Shown here: piece after piece, positions 19,821 to 29,015 of the stretch
Layout of the letters: the number at the start of each line of letters is the position of its first letter
Numbering within the stretch: position 1 is the stretch's first letter
Source of the DNA: Rhodocyclaceae bacterium
GTDB lineage: Bacteria > Pseudomonadota > Gammaproteobacteria > Burkholderiales > Rhodocyclaceae
Length of the DNA: 64,000 nucleotides
NCBI GenBank assembly: GCA_026646875.1
Contig: JAPKHL010000002.1
Location: forward strand, 1-64,000
Direction of reading: 5' to 3'
Position numbers and translations under genes: made by a program
The notes under the pieces: model-generated
Told to the model about the DNA's origin: nothing
Database searches by the model: none
The model's input: only the letters and a program-made list of their open reading frames with translations

Positions 19821-19841
19821 GCCGCGCCTGCACGGCGCGGC
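19821..19841. terminator. hairpin at the 3' end of the cytochrome c' gene
   Basis: GCCGCGCC and GGCGCGGC form an 8-bp stem with a 5-base loop, 17 bases beyond the cytochrome c' stop. No T-run follows on either strand, so termination is uncertain. Confidence 0.45.
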
Positions 19842-19858
19842 ACCGACGGCCGTCCCGG

Positions 19859-20308
19859 TCAATCCTTGCGGAACTTGTCGTGGCAGGCCTTGCAGCTTTC
19901 GCCGGTCTTGCCGAAGGCGGCCTTGACGGCGGCCATGTCGCCGCTGGCGGCGGCCTTGTCGAGTTCGGCGGCAGCGGCATTGAAGGCGCGCGCCAGCTTG
20001 CCGACCTCTTCCTGCTGCTGGAAGAACTCCGGCTTGACGCGGGTTTCCTTCCAGCCGGTGCCCTTGTCGGTGCCCGGCAGGTACAGCGCGCCCATTCCGG
20101 AGGTGGCGGTCACCGCCACCGCGTGCGCCGCCTTGGCCACCTCGTCCTTGTTGTAGGTGCCTTCGAGGTTGGCCTTGATCTTGCCCATGTTCCAGGCCAT
20201 GAAGCCATAGGCCGACTGACGGAACTTGATGGCATCCTCCGGCTTCATCTGGGCCGAGGCGCCGGAGGCGAGGGAGGCGAGAGCGAGGACTGCGAGGATT
20301 CTCTTCAT
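19859..20308 (-). CDS. cytochrome c' (class II c-type cytochrome)
   Basis: 149 residues with a signal peptide (to SGASA, residue 19) and a C-terminal CKACHDKFRKD heme site. The four-helix-bundle pattern, the RQSAYGFMAWNMGKIKANLEG start and the heme site near the end are those of cytochrome c'. These periplasmic proteins bind nitric oxide and can protect against it, which fits a denitrifier. A minus-strand TATACT (20372-20377) could be its -10 element; a 32-base palindrome lies just beyond it. Confidence 0.93.
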   Translation of the reverse strand: MKRILAVLALASLASGASAQMKPEDAIKFRQSAYGFMAWNMGKIKANLEGTYNKDEVAKAAHAVAVTATSGMGALYLPGTDKGTGWKETRVKPEFFQQQEEVGKLARAFNAAAAELDKAAASGDMAAVKAAFGKTGESCKACHDKFRKD

Positions 20309-20391
20309 GGCATTTTCTCCGTTGTAATCAGGGGCAACAGGCGCGGCTGCCGCCGCAACCCGTCGGGCGCCAGTATAGCCGGCACCCGCGC

Positions 20392-20423
20392 GCCGGCTCG
20401 GTGACCGCGGTCACCGAGCCGGC
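20392..20423. repeat. perfect 32-base palindrome between two minus-strand genes
   Basis: GCCGGCTCGGTGACCG is followed at once by its exact reverse complement. It starts 5 bases after the end of the DUF2322-like gene and lies 14 bases upstream of a possible -10 for the cytochrome c' gene. It may be a terminator, an operator, or both. Confidence 0.75.
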
Positions 20424-20427
20424 ATGC

Positions 20428-20745
20428 TCAGACCGCGAAAAGATGCTTGGTGCGCAGGGTCTTCCCTTCGGCTGCCAGCGTCAGCAGGCGGTCGATGTTC
20501 GGATGCTTGCCGGGATTCTGGCGGGCATCCTCGGTGTGCTCGGCGTACAGCTCGAGGCCCTTGCGCGCGGCCTCGGGAGTGATCGCCCCCCAGGTCTGGG
20601 CGAGGTGGTTGTAGAGCGCCAGCGAGCCCTGGCTGCCCGCCTTGTTCTCGATGGTGGCGACGACCGCGCCCTCGGCGTCGAGCAGCTGCAGGCCGGCGAG
20701 ATGCGAGATGCCCGGCAGCTTCTTGAGATTTTCAGCGAAAGACAT
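20428..20745 (-). CDS. small conserved protein, probably DUF2322 family
   Basis: 105 residues, no signal peptide or membrane segment. The sequence reads MSFAENLKKLPGISHLAGL, then a short beta segment (LLDAEGAVVATIENK) and helices with ALYNHLAQTWG and a KHPNIDRLL region. I recall this pattern from proteobacterial DUF2322 proteins, but the assignment is from memory and no function is known. It starts 3 bases after the stop of the upstream zinc-ribbon gene and is probably the last gene of the purB operon. Confidence 0.7.
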   Translation of the reverse strand: MSFAENLKKLPGISHLAGLQLLDAEGAVVATIENKAGSQGSLALYNHLAQTWGAITPEAARKGLELYAEHTEDARQNPGKHPNIDRLLTLAAEGKTLRTKHLFAV

Positions 20746-20747
20746 GC

Positions 20748-21074
20748 TTACCCCTTGCGTTGTCGAATCATCCCGAGCATCAGCCCGGTGGTGGCGCAGC
20801 CGACGGTGACGCCGAGCACCATGCCCCAGCTGCCGCGCTCCGGGCCGACCAGCGAGTACCACAGGGCGGCAAGCAGCCCGCCGGCCATGGTGCCGATCAC
20901 CGCACCCACGAAAGCGCCGCGCAGCACCGCGCCCTGGCGGCCGTCTGCGCCGCAGCAGTGCGGACAATAGATCGCGCCGTTGGGCACCGCGCCGCCGCAG
21001 TTGTCGCAGGTGACGGTGGCCGGCGGCGCATCGGGGGAAGCGGACGGGGAGGTCGGGGAGGAATCGTGGCTCAC
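20748..21074 (-). CDS. zinc-ribbon membrane protein, function unknown
   Basis: 108 residues. After a Ser/Pro-rich N-terminus comes a zinc ribbon with two CxxC knuckles (CDNCGG and CPHCCG), then two Gly-rich membrane segments (AVLRGAFVGAVIGTMAGGLL and SWGMVLGVTVGCATTGLMLG). The start is GTG21074; the purB stop codon ends 2 bases before it, indicating cotranscription. The function is unknown. Confidence 0.7.
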   Translation of the reverse strand: MSHDSSPTSPSASPDAPPATVTCDNCGGAVPNGAIYCPHCCGADGRQGAVLRGAFVGAVIGTMAGGLLAALWYSLVGPERGSWGMVLGVTVGCATTGLMLGMIRQRKG

Positions 21075-21075
21075 C

Positions 21076-22549
<1,474 letters not shown>

Positions 22550-22579
22550 CCGGCCGAAAAAACAACGCACAGGACCCCA

Positions 22580-23188
22580 ATGAAGCTCATCGGATCGCTG
22601 ACCAGCCCCTACGCACGGAAAGCGCGCGTCGTTCTGGCCGAGAAGAAGATCGAGTACGACTTCGTGCTCGACTCTCCCTGGTCGCCGGACAGCCTGGTTC
22701 CCGACCTCAACCCGCTGGGCAAGATCCCCGTTCTGGTGCTCGACGACGACACGCCGCTGTTCGACTCCCGCGTCATCGTCGAATACCTCGACAACGTGGC
22801 CCCGAACAACAAGCTGATGCCGGCGCCCAACCGCGAGCGCACCGAGGTCAAGCGCTGGGAAGCGCTGGCCGACGGCGTCTGTGACGCCGCCGTCCTGATC
22901 TTCCTCGAGCGCAAGCGTCCGGCCAAGGCCCAGGACGCGGCCTGGATCGCCCGCCAGGAAGCCAAGATCGAGCGCAGCCTGGCCTTCATGGCCGAGCAGC
23001 TGGGCGAGGAAAGCTGGTGCATGGGCACCCACTTCTCGCTGGCCGACATCGCCGTCGGCTGCGCGCTCGGCTACCTCGCCTTCCGTTTCCCGCAGATCGA
23101 CTGGCGCGAGCGGCACGCCAACCTCGCCCGCCTGTACGACAAGCTGCTGCAGCGCCCGGCCTTCGCCGAAACCGCCCCGCAGGAATGA
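22580..23188 (+). CDS. glutathione S-transferase family protein, YibF-like
   Basis: 202 residues. The N-terminal thioredoxin-like GST domain begins MKLIGSLTSPYARKARVV and includes NPLGKIPVLVLDD with the cis-Pro and FDSRVIVEYLD; the C-terminal helical domain contains FSLADIAVGCALGYL. The start resembles E. coli YibF (KLVGSYTSPFVRK). Substrate is not predictable. It is transcribed alone from an extended -10 promoter, divergent from purB. Confidence 0.9.
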   Translation: MKLIGSLTSPYARKARVVLAEKKIEYDFVLDSPWSPDSLVPDLNPLGKIPVLVLDDDTPLFDSRVIVEYLDNVAPNNKLMPAPNRERTEVKRWEALADGVCDAAVLIFLERKRPAKAQDAAWIARQEAKIERSLAFMAEQLGEESWCMGTHFSLADIAVGCALGYLAFRFPQIDWRERHANLARLYDKLLQRPAFAETAPQE

Positions 23189-23326
23189 CCCCCGCGCCGC
23201 CGGCTTCCCCCGGCGCGCGCCTCTCCCTGGCCCACCCTGGACCCACGCCCGGCCCACACCCGCCCGTCATGAGGCAAAGCGGGTAGGATTGACCGGAGAA
23301 GAATTCGTCATGCCAGGGAGAAAACG

Positions 23327-24487
23327 ATGAAACCGCTGCCGCGCCTCGCGCATTTCCTGCATTCGCTCCTCCTGATTTCCGCCGCCCTGCTGGCGGTCCC
23401 CACCAGCGTCGCGCGCGCCGAACCCGGCGTCACCGACAAGGCCCTGCTGATCGGCCAGTCCGCCGCGCTGACCGGACCCGCGCAGGCGCTTGGACAGGAG
23501 ATGCGCCTCGGCGCGCAACTGTATTTCGACCAGGTCAACGCCAGTGGCGGCATCCACGGGCGCAAGCTGCAGCTGATTTCGCTCGACGACGGCTACGAGC
23601 CGGAACGCGCCGCCGCCAACACCCGCAAGCTGATCGACGAGGACAAGGTGCTCGCGCTGTTCGCCTATGTCGGCACACCGACCAGCGCCGCCGCGCTCCC
23701 TCTCTTCAGCGAGGCGCGCGTGCCGTTCATCGGCGCCTTCACCGGCGCCGAACTGCTGCGCACACCCTTCAACCGCTACGTCTTCAACGTGCGCGCCAGC
23801 TACTTCGACGAAACCGAGAAGATCGTCGAACACCTCACCACCACCGGCATCCGGCGGATCGCCGTGTTCTACCAGAACGACGCCTACGGCAAGGCCGGCC
23901 TCGCCGGCATGGAGCGGGCGCTCGGCAAGCGCAAGCTGGCGATCGCCGCCAGCGCGACGGTCGAACGCAACGCCGTCGAAGTCGCCGCCGCCAGCCGGAG
24001 CATCCACGCCGCCAATCCGGACGCCGTCGTCATGATCAGCGCCTACAAATCGGTGGCGGCCTTCGTCAGGGCCATGAAAGCCGCCGGCAGCACCGCGCAG
24101 TTCCACAACGTCTCCTTCGTCGGCAGCAAGCCGCTGGCCGCCGAACTCGGCGCCGACGGCATCGGCGTGGCGGTGACGCAGGTCGTCCCCTTCCCCTGGT
24201 CGGGCATGCTGCCGGTCACCCGCGAGTACGCGGAGCTGATGAAGAAGGCTGGCCAGAGCGACCTCTCCTTCACCTCGCTCGAAGGCTACATCGCCGCCCG
24301 GGTGCTCGTCGAAGGCCTGCGGCGCGCCGGCCGGGAGGTCTCGCGCGAAAAGCTGATCGCCGCACTGGAAGGCATGAGCAACACCGACATCGGCGGCTTC
24401 AACATCAACTTCTCGCCGAGCAACCACAACGGCTCCACCCTCGTCGACCTGACCATCATCGGCAAGAACGGCAAGTTCATGCGCTGA
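23327..24487 (+). CDS. ABC transporter substrate-binding protein, branched-chain amino acid type
   Basis: 386 residues with a signal peptide (cleavage near VARAEPG, residue 28) and a type I periplasmic binding fold: KALLIGQSAALTGPAQALGQ, YFDQVNASGGIHGRKLQLIS and DDGYEPERAAANTRKLI. This family binds branched-chain amino acids, amides or aromatic acids, or acts as a sensory partner. No permease or ATPase genes are adjacent, so it is an orphan and the ligand is unknown. AGGGAG lies 6 bases before the ATG. It converges with the norF-like gene with only 4 bases between stops. Confidence 0.88.
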   Translation: MKPLPRLAHFLHSLLLISAALLAVPTSVARAEPGVTDKALLIGQSAALTGPAQALGQEMRLGAQLYFDQVNASGGIHGRKLQLISLDDGYEPERAAANTRKLIDEDKVLALFAYVGTPTSAAALPLFSEARVPFIGAFTGAELLRTPFNRYVFNVRASYFDETEKIVEHLTTTGIRRIAVFYQNDAYGKAGLAGMERALGKRKLAIAASATVERNAVEVAAASRSIHAANPDAVVMISAYKSVAAFVRAMKAAGSTAQFHNVSFVGSKPLAAELGADGIGVAVTQVVPFPWSGMLPVTREYAELMKKAGQSDLSFTSLEGYIAARVLVEGLRRAGREVSREKLIAALEGMSNTDIGGFNINFSPSNHNGSTLVDLTIIGKNGKFMR

Positions 24488-24491
24488 GTGG

Positions 24492-24773
24492 CTAGCGCGC
24501 CAGCCGCTCGCCGAAGAAGGCGGTGAACACCAGCGCCGCCGGCGCGAAGGCGATGAAGCCGGCGAGCAGGTGGCGAACGAAGGGATGCGCGCGGTGCCCC
24601 TCGAGGAAGCCGCGCGCCACCAGCATCCCCTTGCACCAGACGATCAGCGCCACCAGCAGCGGCAGCCAGTCCGCCGCCGGCAGCCAGGCGCCGAGCTCGA
24701 CGCTGAGCAGCGTCAGACCGGTCAGCGCCAGCCAGGTCAGCGCCGGGGTTCGATAGATCGAGGAAGCGTGCAT
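24492..24773 (-). CDS. norF: NorF-like small membrane protein (cytochrome oxidase subunit IV type)
   Basis: 93 residues with three hydrophobic helices (ALTWLALTGLTLLSVELGAW, LPLLVALIVWCKGMLVARG, LLAGFIAFAPAALVFTAFFG). Size, topology and the position 3 bases after a NorE-like gene match the norEF accessory pair of nitric oxide reductase systems. No norCB catalytic genes are in this window. A general prokaryotic COX subunit IV protein is the alternative. Confidence 0.75.
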   Translation of the reverse strand: MHASSIYRTPALTWLALTGLTLLSVELGAWLPAADWLPLLVALIVWCKGMLVARGFLEGHRAHPFVRHLLAGFIAFAPAALVFTAFFGERLAR

Positions 24774-24776
24774 GCG

Positions 24777-25397
24777 TTACACCAGAATGTAGAACAGCGG
24801 GAAAATGATCAGCCAGACGATGTCGGTGGCGTGCCAGTAGCAGGCCAGCGCCTCGAGTCCGGAATGATCCTCGGGGGTGTAGCCGCCGCAGAGATGGCGC
24901 GCCAGCACCCAGCCCATGCCGAGAATGCCCCAGCAGGCATGCACCAGGTGGTTGAAGGTCAGGTAGTAATACACGGTGAAGAAAATTCCGGCCTCGCCGT
25001 CGATGCCGTGCGCGAGATTCCACTGCACCTCCAGCAGCTTCACCAGCGGATAGCCGAGCGACAGCACGAAGCCCGCCAGCAGCCAGCGCAGCGAGGCCCG
25101 GCGACGCCCGGCGCGCATTGCCGCAACCGAGCAGGCGATCAGGAAGCCGCTGCCCACCATCAGCAGCGTGATCGCCGTTCCCGCCGCGCCCGAGAGGTGC
25201 CCGGCCCCGTGCCGGAAGGCCTCGGGATAGTGCGCGCGGGCCACGAAGTAGATCACGAACATCACGAGGAACTCGACGAACTCGCAGGCGATGCCCACCC
25301 AGATTCCCTTGTTGCCGGGAATCCGTGCCGCCGCCCCTTCCCCGGTCTGCCCCCCGGGCATCGCCCCGACCGTGCCCACGCCTGCCATCCCGCTCAT
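24777..25397 (-). CDS. norE: NorE-like cytochrome c oxidase subunit III family protein
   Basis: 206 residues. Five or so helices with the COX3 pattern: PGNKGIWVGIACEFVEFLVM, TVYYYLTFNHLVHACWG and a C-terminal LEALACYWHATDIVWLIIF. The last, CYWHxxDIVW, is a strong subunit III/NorE hallmark. NorE helps nitric oxide reductase function in denitrifiers though its exact role is unclear. ATG25397 was preferred because GAGGACAGG precedes it. The divergent gene is a MocR regulator, and a long dyad lies between them. Confidence 0.85.
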   Translation of the reverse strand: MSGMAGVGTVGAMPGGQTGEGAAARIPGNKGIWVGIACEFVEFLVMFVIYFVARAHYPEAFRHGAGHLSGAAGTAITLLMVGSGFLIACSVAAMRAGRRRASLRWLLAGFVLSLGYPLVKLLEVQWNLAHGIDGEAGIFFTVYYYLTFNHLVHACWGILGMGWVLARHLCGGYTPEDHSGLEALACYWHATDIVWLIIFPLFYILV

Positions 25398-25477
25398 CCT
25401 GTCCTCGCCCGTAGCATCATGGCGGACATTGTTGCAGCCACCGCAAACCGGCACAGGGACACAAAAGCGTTTTCCAG

Positions 25478-25528
25478 ACCGGAACAGATGGCGGGCCAGC
25501 CCCTCGTCGGCACGCCAACTGTTCCGGT
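25478..25528. promoter_or_regulatory. long dyad operator candidate between norE-like and MocR genes
   Basis: ACCGGAACAGATGGCGGGCC (25478-25497) is repeated in inverted form at 25509-25528 as ACCGGAACAGTTGGCGTGCC on the minus strand: 18 of 20 positions match, spacer 11 bases. MocR regulators usually bind repeats next to their own divergent promoter, so this is a plausible operator. Confidence 0.65.
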
Positions 25529-25620
25529 ACGATCGAGCGCAATCTGAAACTGTGACGACGCGCCGACCGGTGCTTTACTGGCGGCATGCCGCCGCTTCCG
25601 CCGGCCCCCGGAGCCCGTCC

Positions 25621-27069
25621 ATGCAAGCCTCCCCTCCCCTGCTGCGCTACCAGTCACTGGCCGAACGGGTGGCCACCGCCATCGCCGCCGGCACCCTGCG
25701 CGCCGGCGAACGCCTGCCCTCGGTCCGCCAGACCTGCAGCGCCCACCAGCTGAGCCCCGCCACCGTGCTGCAGGCCTACTACCTGCTGGAAGCCCGCGGC
25801 CTGATCGAGGCCCGCCCGCGCTCCGGCTACTACGTCCGCGCCCGCATCGGCAGCCGCCTGCCCGAGCCGGAGATGCGCCGCCCCGCGACGGCGCAGACGG
25901 CGCTCGACGTCAGCGACTTCATCTTCGAAATCCTCGAAGCGGTCCGCGACCCCGACGTCGCCCCGCTCGGCTCCAGCTTTCCCAGTCCCTACCTCTTCCC
26001 GCTCGACCGGCTGGCACGCAGCCTCGGCGCCAGCGCGCGCCGGCTCGACCCGCGCAGCACCGTCACCGACCTCCCGCCGGGCAACGAGGAACTGCGCCGC
26101 CAGATCGCCCTGCGCTATCTGGCCGGCGGCGCCGACGTCGCACCGGGCGAGATCATCGTCACCGCCGGCGCCATGGAGGGGCTCAACCTCTGCCTGCAGG
26201 CCGCCACCCGCCCGGGCGACCTCGTCGCCATCGAATCGCCGTGCTTCCACGGCGTCCTGCAGGCCATCGAACGGCTCGGCCTGCGGGTCGTGGAGATCCC
26301 GACCCACCCGCGCGACGGCATCGACCTCGCCGCGCTCGACGCCGCCCTGCGCCAGCACCCGATCCGTGCCTGCGTGTGCATGCTCAACTTCCAGAACCCG
26401 CTCGGCAGCCTGGTGCCCGAGCACACCCGGCGCGCGCTGATCGCCCTGCTCGCCCGGCACGCGGTACCGCTGATCGAGGACGACGTCTACAGCGAACTCC
26501 ACTTCGGCCCGAACCGCCCCCTGCCGAGCAAGGCACTCGACACGGCGGGGCTGGTCATGCACGTCTCCTCCTTCGCCAAATGCCTGGCGCCGGGCTACCG
26601 CATCGGCTGGGTCGCCGCCGGACGCTACGCCGAGCGCGTGCGCCGCCTCAAGCTCTCCTCGAGCATCACCGCCAACATTCCCGCCCAGGCCGCACTGGCC
26701 GACTACCTCAAGCACGGCGGCTACGAAAACCATCTGCGCCGCCTGCGCGCCACCCTCGCCGCGCAGGAAGCCGCCATGGTCGCCGCCGTGGAAAGCAGCT
26801 TCCCCACCGGCACGCGCCTCGCACGGCCGCAGGGCGGCTACTTCCTCTGGGTGGAACTTCCCGCCGGCAGCGACGCACTGGCCCTGCACCGGCAGGCCCT
26901 GGCGCAGGGCATCAGCATCGCCCCCGGACCGATCTTCTCGGCCAAGCGCGAGTACCGCAACTGCCTGCGCCTCAACACCGGCCACCCCTGGACCCCGCGC
27001 ATCGCCGACGCCATCGCCCGGCTGGCCGGGCTGGCGCACGCGTGCGGTAGCGCGGACGGCAGGGCATGA
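25621..27069 (+). CDS. MocR/PdxR-type regulator (GntR HTH + aminotransferase domain)
   Basis: 482 residues. An N-terminal GntR-type winged helix (ERVATAIAAGTLRAGERLPS, TVLQAYYLLEARGLIEARPR) is fused to a fold-type I PLP aminotransferase domain with LNFQNPLGSLVP and VSSFAKCLAPGYRIGW, where the Lys of FAK is the expected PLP-binding residue. Such proteins sense PLP or an amino compound and regulate a divergent target. Here the divergent genes are norE/norF-like. Earlier in-frame starts would add a long N-terminal extension that lacks the HTH pattern. Confidence 0.92.
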   Translation: MQASPPLLRYQSLAERVATAIAAGTLRAGERLPSVRQTCSAHQLSPATVLQAYYLLEARGLIEARPRSGYYVRARIGSRLPEPEMRRPATAQTALDVSDFIFEILEAVRDPDVAPLGSSFPSPYLFPLDRLARSLGASARRLDPRSTVTDLPPGNEELRRQIALRYLAGGADVAPGEIIVTAGAMEGLNLCLQAATRPGDLVAIESPCFHGVLQAIERLGLRVVEIPTHPRDGIDLAALDAALRQHPIRACVCMLNFQNPLGSLVPEHTRRALIALLARHAVPLIEDDVYSELHFGPNRPLPSKALDTAGLVMHVSSFAKCLAPGYRIGWVAAGRYAERVRRLKLSSSITANIPAQAALADYLKHGGYENHLRRLRATLAAQEAAMVAAVESSFPTGTRLARPQGGYFLWVELPAGSDALALHRQALAQGISIAPGPIFSAKREYRNCLRLNTGHPWTPRIADAIARLAGLAHACGSADGRA

Positions 27070-27108
27070 GGGCGGCGCGCCGCTCCCGGACCGGGTCCGC
27101 GCAAAAGC

Positions 27109-27963
27109 TCAGCGCCCGGCGCCGTCCGGCCCGAAACTGAACGCGGAGAGGGTCGTTTCCATGACCCGATCGACGAACACCCGCCGCCCCGCATCCTCAC
27201 CCGCGGCACCGGCCACCACCATCAGCGGCAGCAGGTGTTCTTCCGCGCCCGGCGGGTGGCACAGGCGCGCCGCCGGCGCCCGGGCCCAGTCGGTCAGGGC
27301 CTGCTCGCGAAGGCTCCCGGGCGACTCGACGGCCTGCGTCAGCCAGGCGTCGAACGCGTCCGAGAGGGGACCGAAGCGGGGATCGCCATAGCCGCGCATG
27401 TTGTGGAAGCTCATGCCGCTACCGACGATCAGGACGCCTTCGTCGCGCAGCGGCGCGAGCGCCCGACCGGCCCGCAGATGCGTCCCGGGGTCGAGGCTGT
27501 CGAGCAGGGACAACTGCACGACCGGAATGTCCGCCTCGGGAAACAGCAGCTTCATCGGGATGAACACCCCGTGATCGAAGCCGCGCGCCGGGTCCTTGCC
27601 GGCGGGCAACCGCGCCCGGCCGAGCAGGTCGGCGATGCGCGAAGCCAGATCGGGCGCCCCCGGCGCCGGATACGTCAGCTCGTAAGTGTGCGGCGGAAAG
27701 CCGTGGTAGTCGTAGATGAGCCCGGGAGCCTGCCCGCCGGTGACCGTGAAGGAAGGCTGCAGCCAGTGCGCCGAAACCACGACGATGGCCTCGGGAGGCC
27801 GTGGCAGCGTCGATGCCGCAGTGCGGAGAAAGTCCGCCATCGCGTGCCAGGCATCGGCCGGACGCCAGACCATGAAGAAACAGGGGCCGGCGCCATGCGG
27901 CACGAACCAGGTCGGCATCCGGACCGGCCGGCCCTCCCGGCCGGAGGAAATGAGCGTACTCAT
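27109..27963 (-). CDS. LigB-family extradiol dioxygenase (4,5-DOPA dioxygenase-like)
   Basis: 284 residues. The metal and catalytic His residues of the class III extradiol (YgiD/DODA) family are in VPHGAGPCFF, VVVSAHWLQPSF, GFDHGVFIPMKLLFP and IVGSGMSFHNM. It is cytoplasmic and would open an aromatic ring, but the natural substrate of the bacterial proteins is usually unknown. It ends 39 bases beyond the MocR gene end and is convergent with it. Confidence 0.88.
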   Translation of the reverse strand: MSTLISSGREGRPVRMPTWFVPHGAGPCFFMVWRPADAWHAMADFLRTAASTLPRPPEAIVVVSAHWLQPSFTVTGGQAPGLIYDYHGFPPHTYELTYPAPGAPDLASRIADLLGRARLPAGKDPARGFDHGVFIPMKLLFPEADIPVVQLSLLDSLDPGTHLRAGRALAPLRDEGVLIVGSGMSFHNMRGYGDPRFGPLSDAFDAWLTQAVESPGSLREQALTDWARAPAARLCHPPGAEEHLLPLMVVAGAAGEDAGRRVFVDRVMETTLSAFSFGPDGAGR

Positions 27964-28143
27964 CGGGAAACCTCGCTTTCAACCCCGCAAGGGAGAACGG
28001 AAATCGGCCGGCCCTGACCCTGGCCGGACGGGTGACAGCGGAGTGCGGCGTGTCGTGCTGGGCAAACGGAAACTCACCTCGCTTGGAAAGCGATCATCGG
28101 GCGACAGTTGCGCAAACCTGCCGTTATTGGGCAGCACACCGGG

Positions 28144-28785
28144 CTACCTCTGTGAAAACAGCGGAAACCAGCCAGGCACCTTCCGCTGGTATGTGCGATA
28201 CAACTCGCCGAACCGGCTTAAGGCCTCCGTTTCTTCACGTCGAGCCAGCTTGATGTAGGTGGCCGCGAGGATCGGGAATGTTGCCGCGGTAATCAAGGTG
28301 GGCCACTGCAGCAGGAAGCCGATCATGATCAGCATGAACGCGGCGTACTGCGGGTGGCGGATGCGCGCGTACGGGCCGGTGTGGGCCAGCGCCCCCGCTT
28401 TCTGCGCCGCATAGTGCACCGGCCACGCCCTCGCCAGCAGCCAGAAACCGCCGATGATGAAGACGTTGGACAGCAGGTGGAACGGACCGAAGTGCGGGTT
28501 GGCCTTCCAGCCGAACAGCACTTCGAGCAGGTGGCCGGCGTCGTGCGCGAGGAAATCGACGCCCGGCACGCGCTCGGCAAGCCAGCCGGAAAGCAGGTAG
28601 AGGGTCAGCGGGAAACCGTACATCTCGGTGAACAGCGCGACGACGAAGGCCGAGAACATGCCGAGCGTGCGCCAGTCCTGCCGCGTTTGCGGCCTGAAGA
28701 AACTGGCGGCGAAGAGGATGAAGAAGGCCGAGTTGATCAGTACCAGCGACCACAGGCCGTAATCGTTGCCGTCGGCGACATTCAT
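28144..28785 (-). CDS. CzcN/NccN-like isoprenylcysteine methyltransferase family membrane protein
   Basis: 213 residues with five or six membrane helices and the ICMT-like C-terminal signature TGPYARIRHPQYAAFMLIMI ending in an EEtEalsrFGELYRTYQRKVPGW region. Proteins of this type (CzcN, NccN) recur in heavy-metal resistance operons of Cupriavidus with unclear function. It is the last gene of an ATPase-DUF2933-CzcN run; its ATG overlaps the upstream stop (ATGA), which indicates coupled translation. Confidence 0.8.
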   Translation of the reverse strand: MNVADGNDYGLWSLVLINSAFFILFAASFFRPQTRQDWRTLGMFSAFVVALFTEMYGFPLTLYLLSGWLAERVPGVDFLAHDAGHLLEVLFGWKANPHFGPFHLLSNVFIIGGFWLLARAWPVHYAAQKAGALAHTGPYARIRHPQYAAFMLIMIGFLLQWPTLITAATFPILAATYIKLARREETEALSRFGELYRTYQRKVPGWFPLFSQR

Positions 28786-29015
28786 GGCTGCTTCTCCCGG
28801 TCGCGCACCGCGTGGCCGTGGTGCCGCCCGTGCCTGCCGTGCATGAAGAAATGCAGCAGCGGGCAGGCGAGGAGGAGCAGCCAGGGCAAGGCCCCGAACA
28901 GGTGGGCGCGGTGCTCGGTCAGCAGGTAGAACAGCGCAACGGCGGCGAAGAACCACCATGCCCACCGGGTTGCCCGCTCGTGCCGTGCGCCTTGCTCCCG
29001 ATCGCTCATGGTCAT
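28782..29015 (-). CDS. small His-rich membrane protein, DUF2933-like
   Basis: 77 residues. Two short hydrophobic segments ([18 protein letters not shown] and [20 protein letters not shown]) are followed by a His-rich tail ([14 protein letters not shown]). The [16 protein letters not shown] pattern is that of DUF2933 proteins often found next to copper or silver ATPases; the tail may bind metal. ATGA overlaps link it to the ATPase upstream and the CzcN-like gene downstream. Confidence 0.8.
   Translation of the reverse strand: MTMSDREQGARHERATRWAWWFFAAVALFYLLTEHRAHLFGALPWLLLLACPLLHFFMHGRHGRHHGHAVRDREKQP

Noticed and set aside
17203-19980. A very long open frame on the minus strand opposite the PAS-GGDEF-EAL gene
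   Set aside because: Its protein is low-complexity and has no domains; the plus strand encodes clear PAS, GGDEF and EAL motifs. It is a by-product of high GC codon bias.
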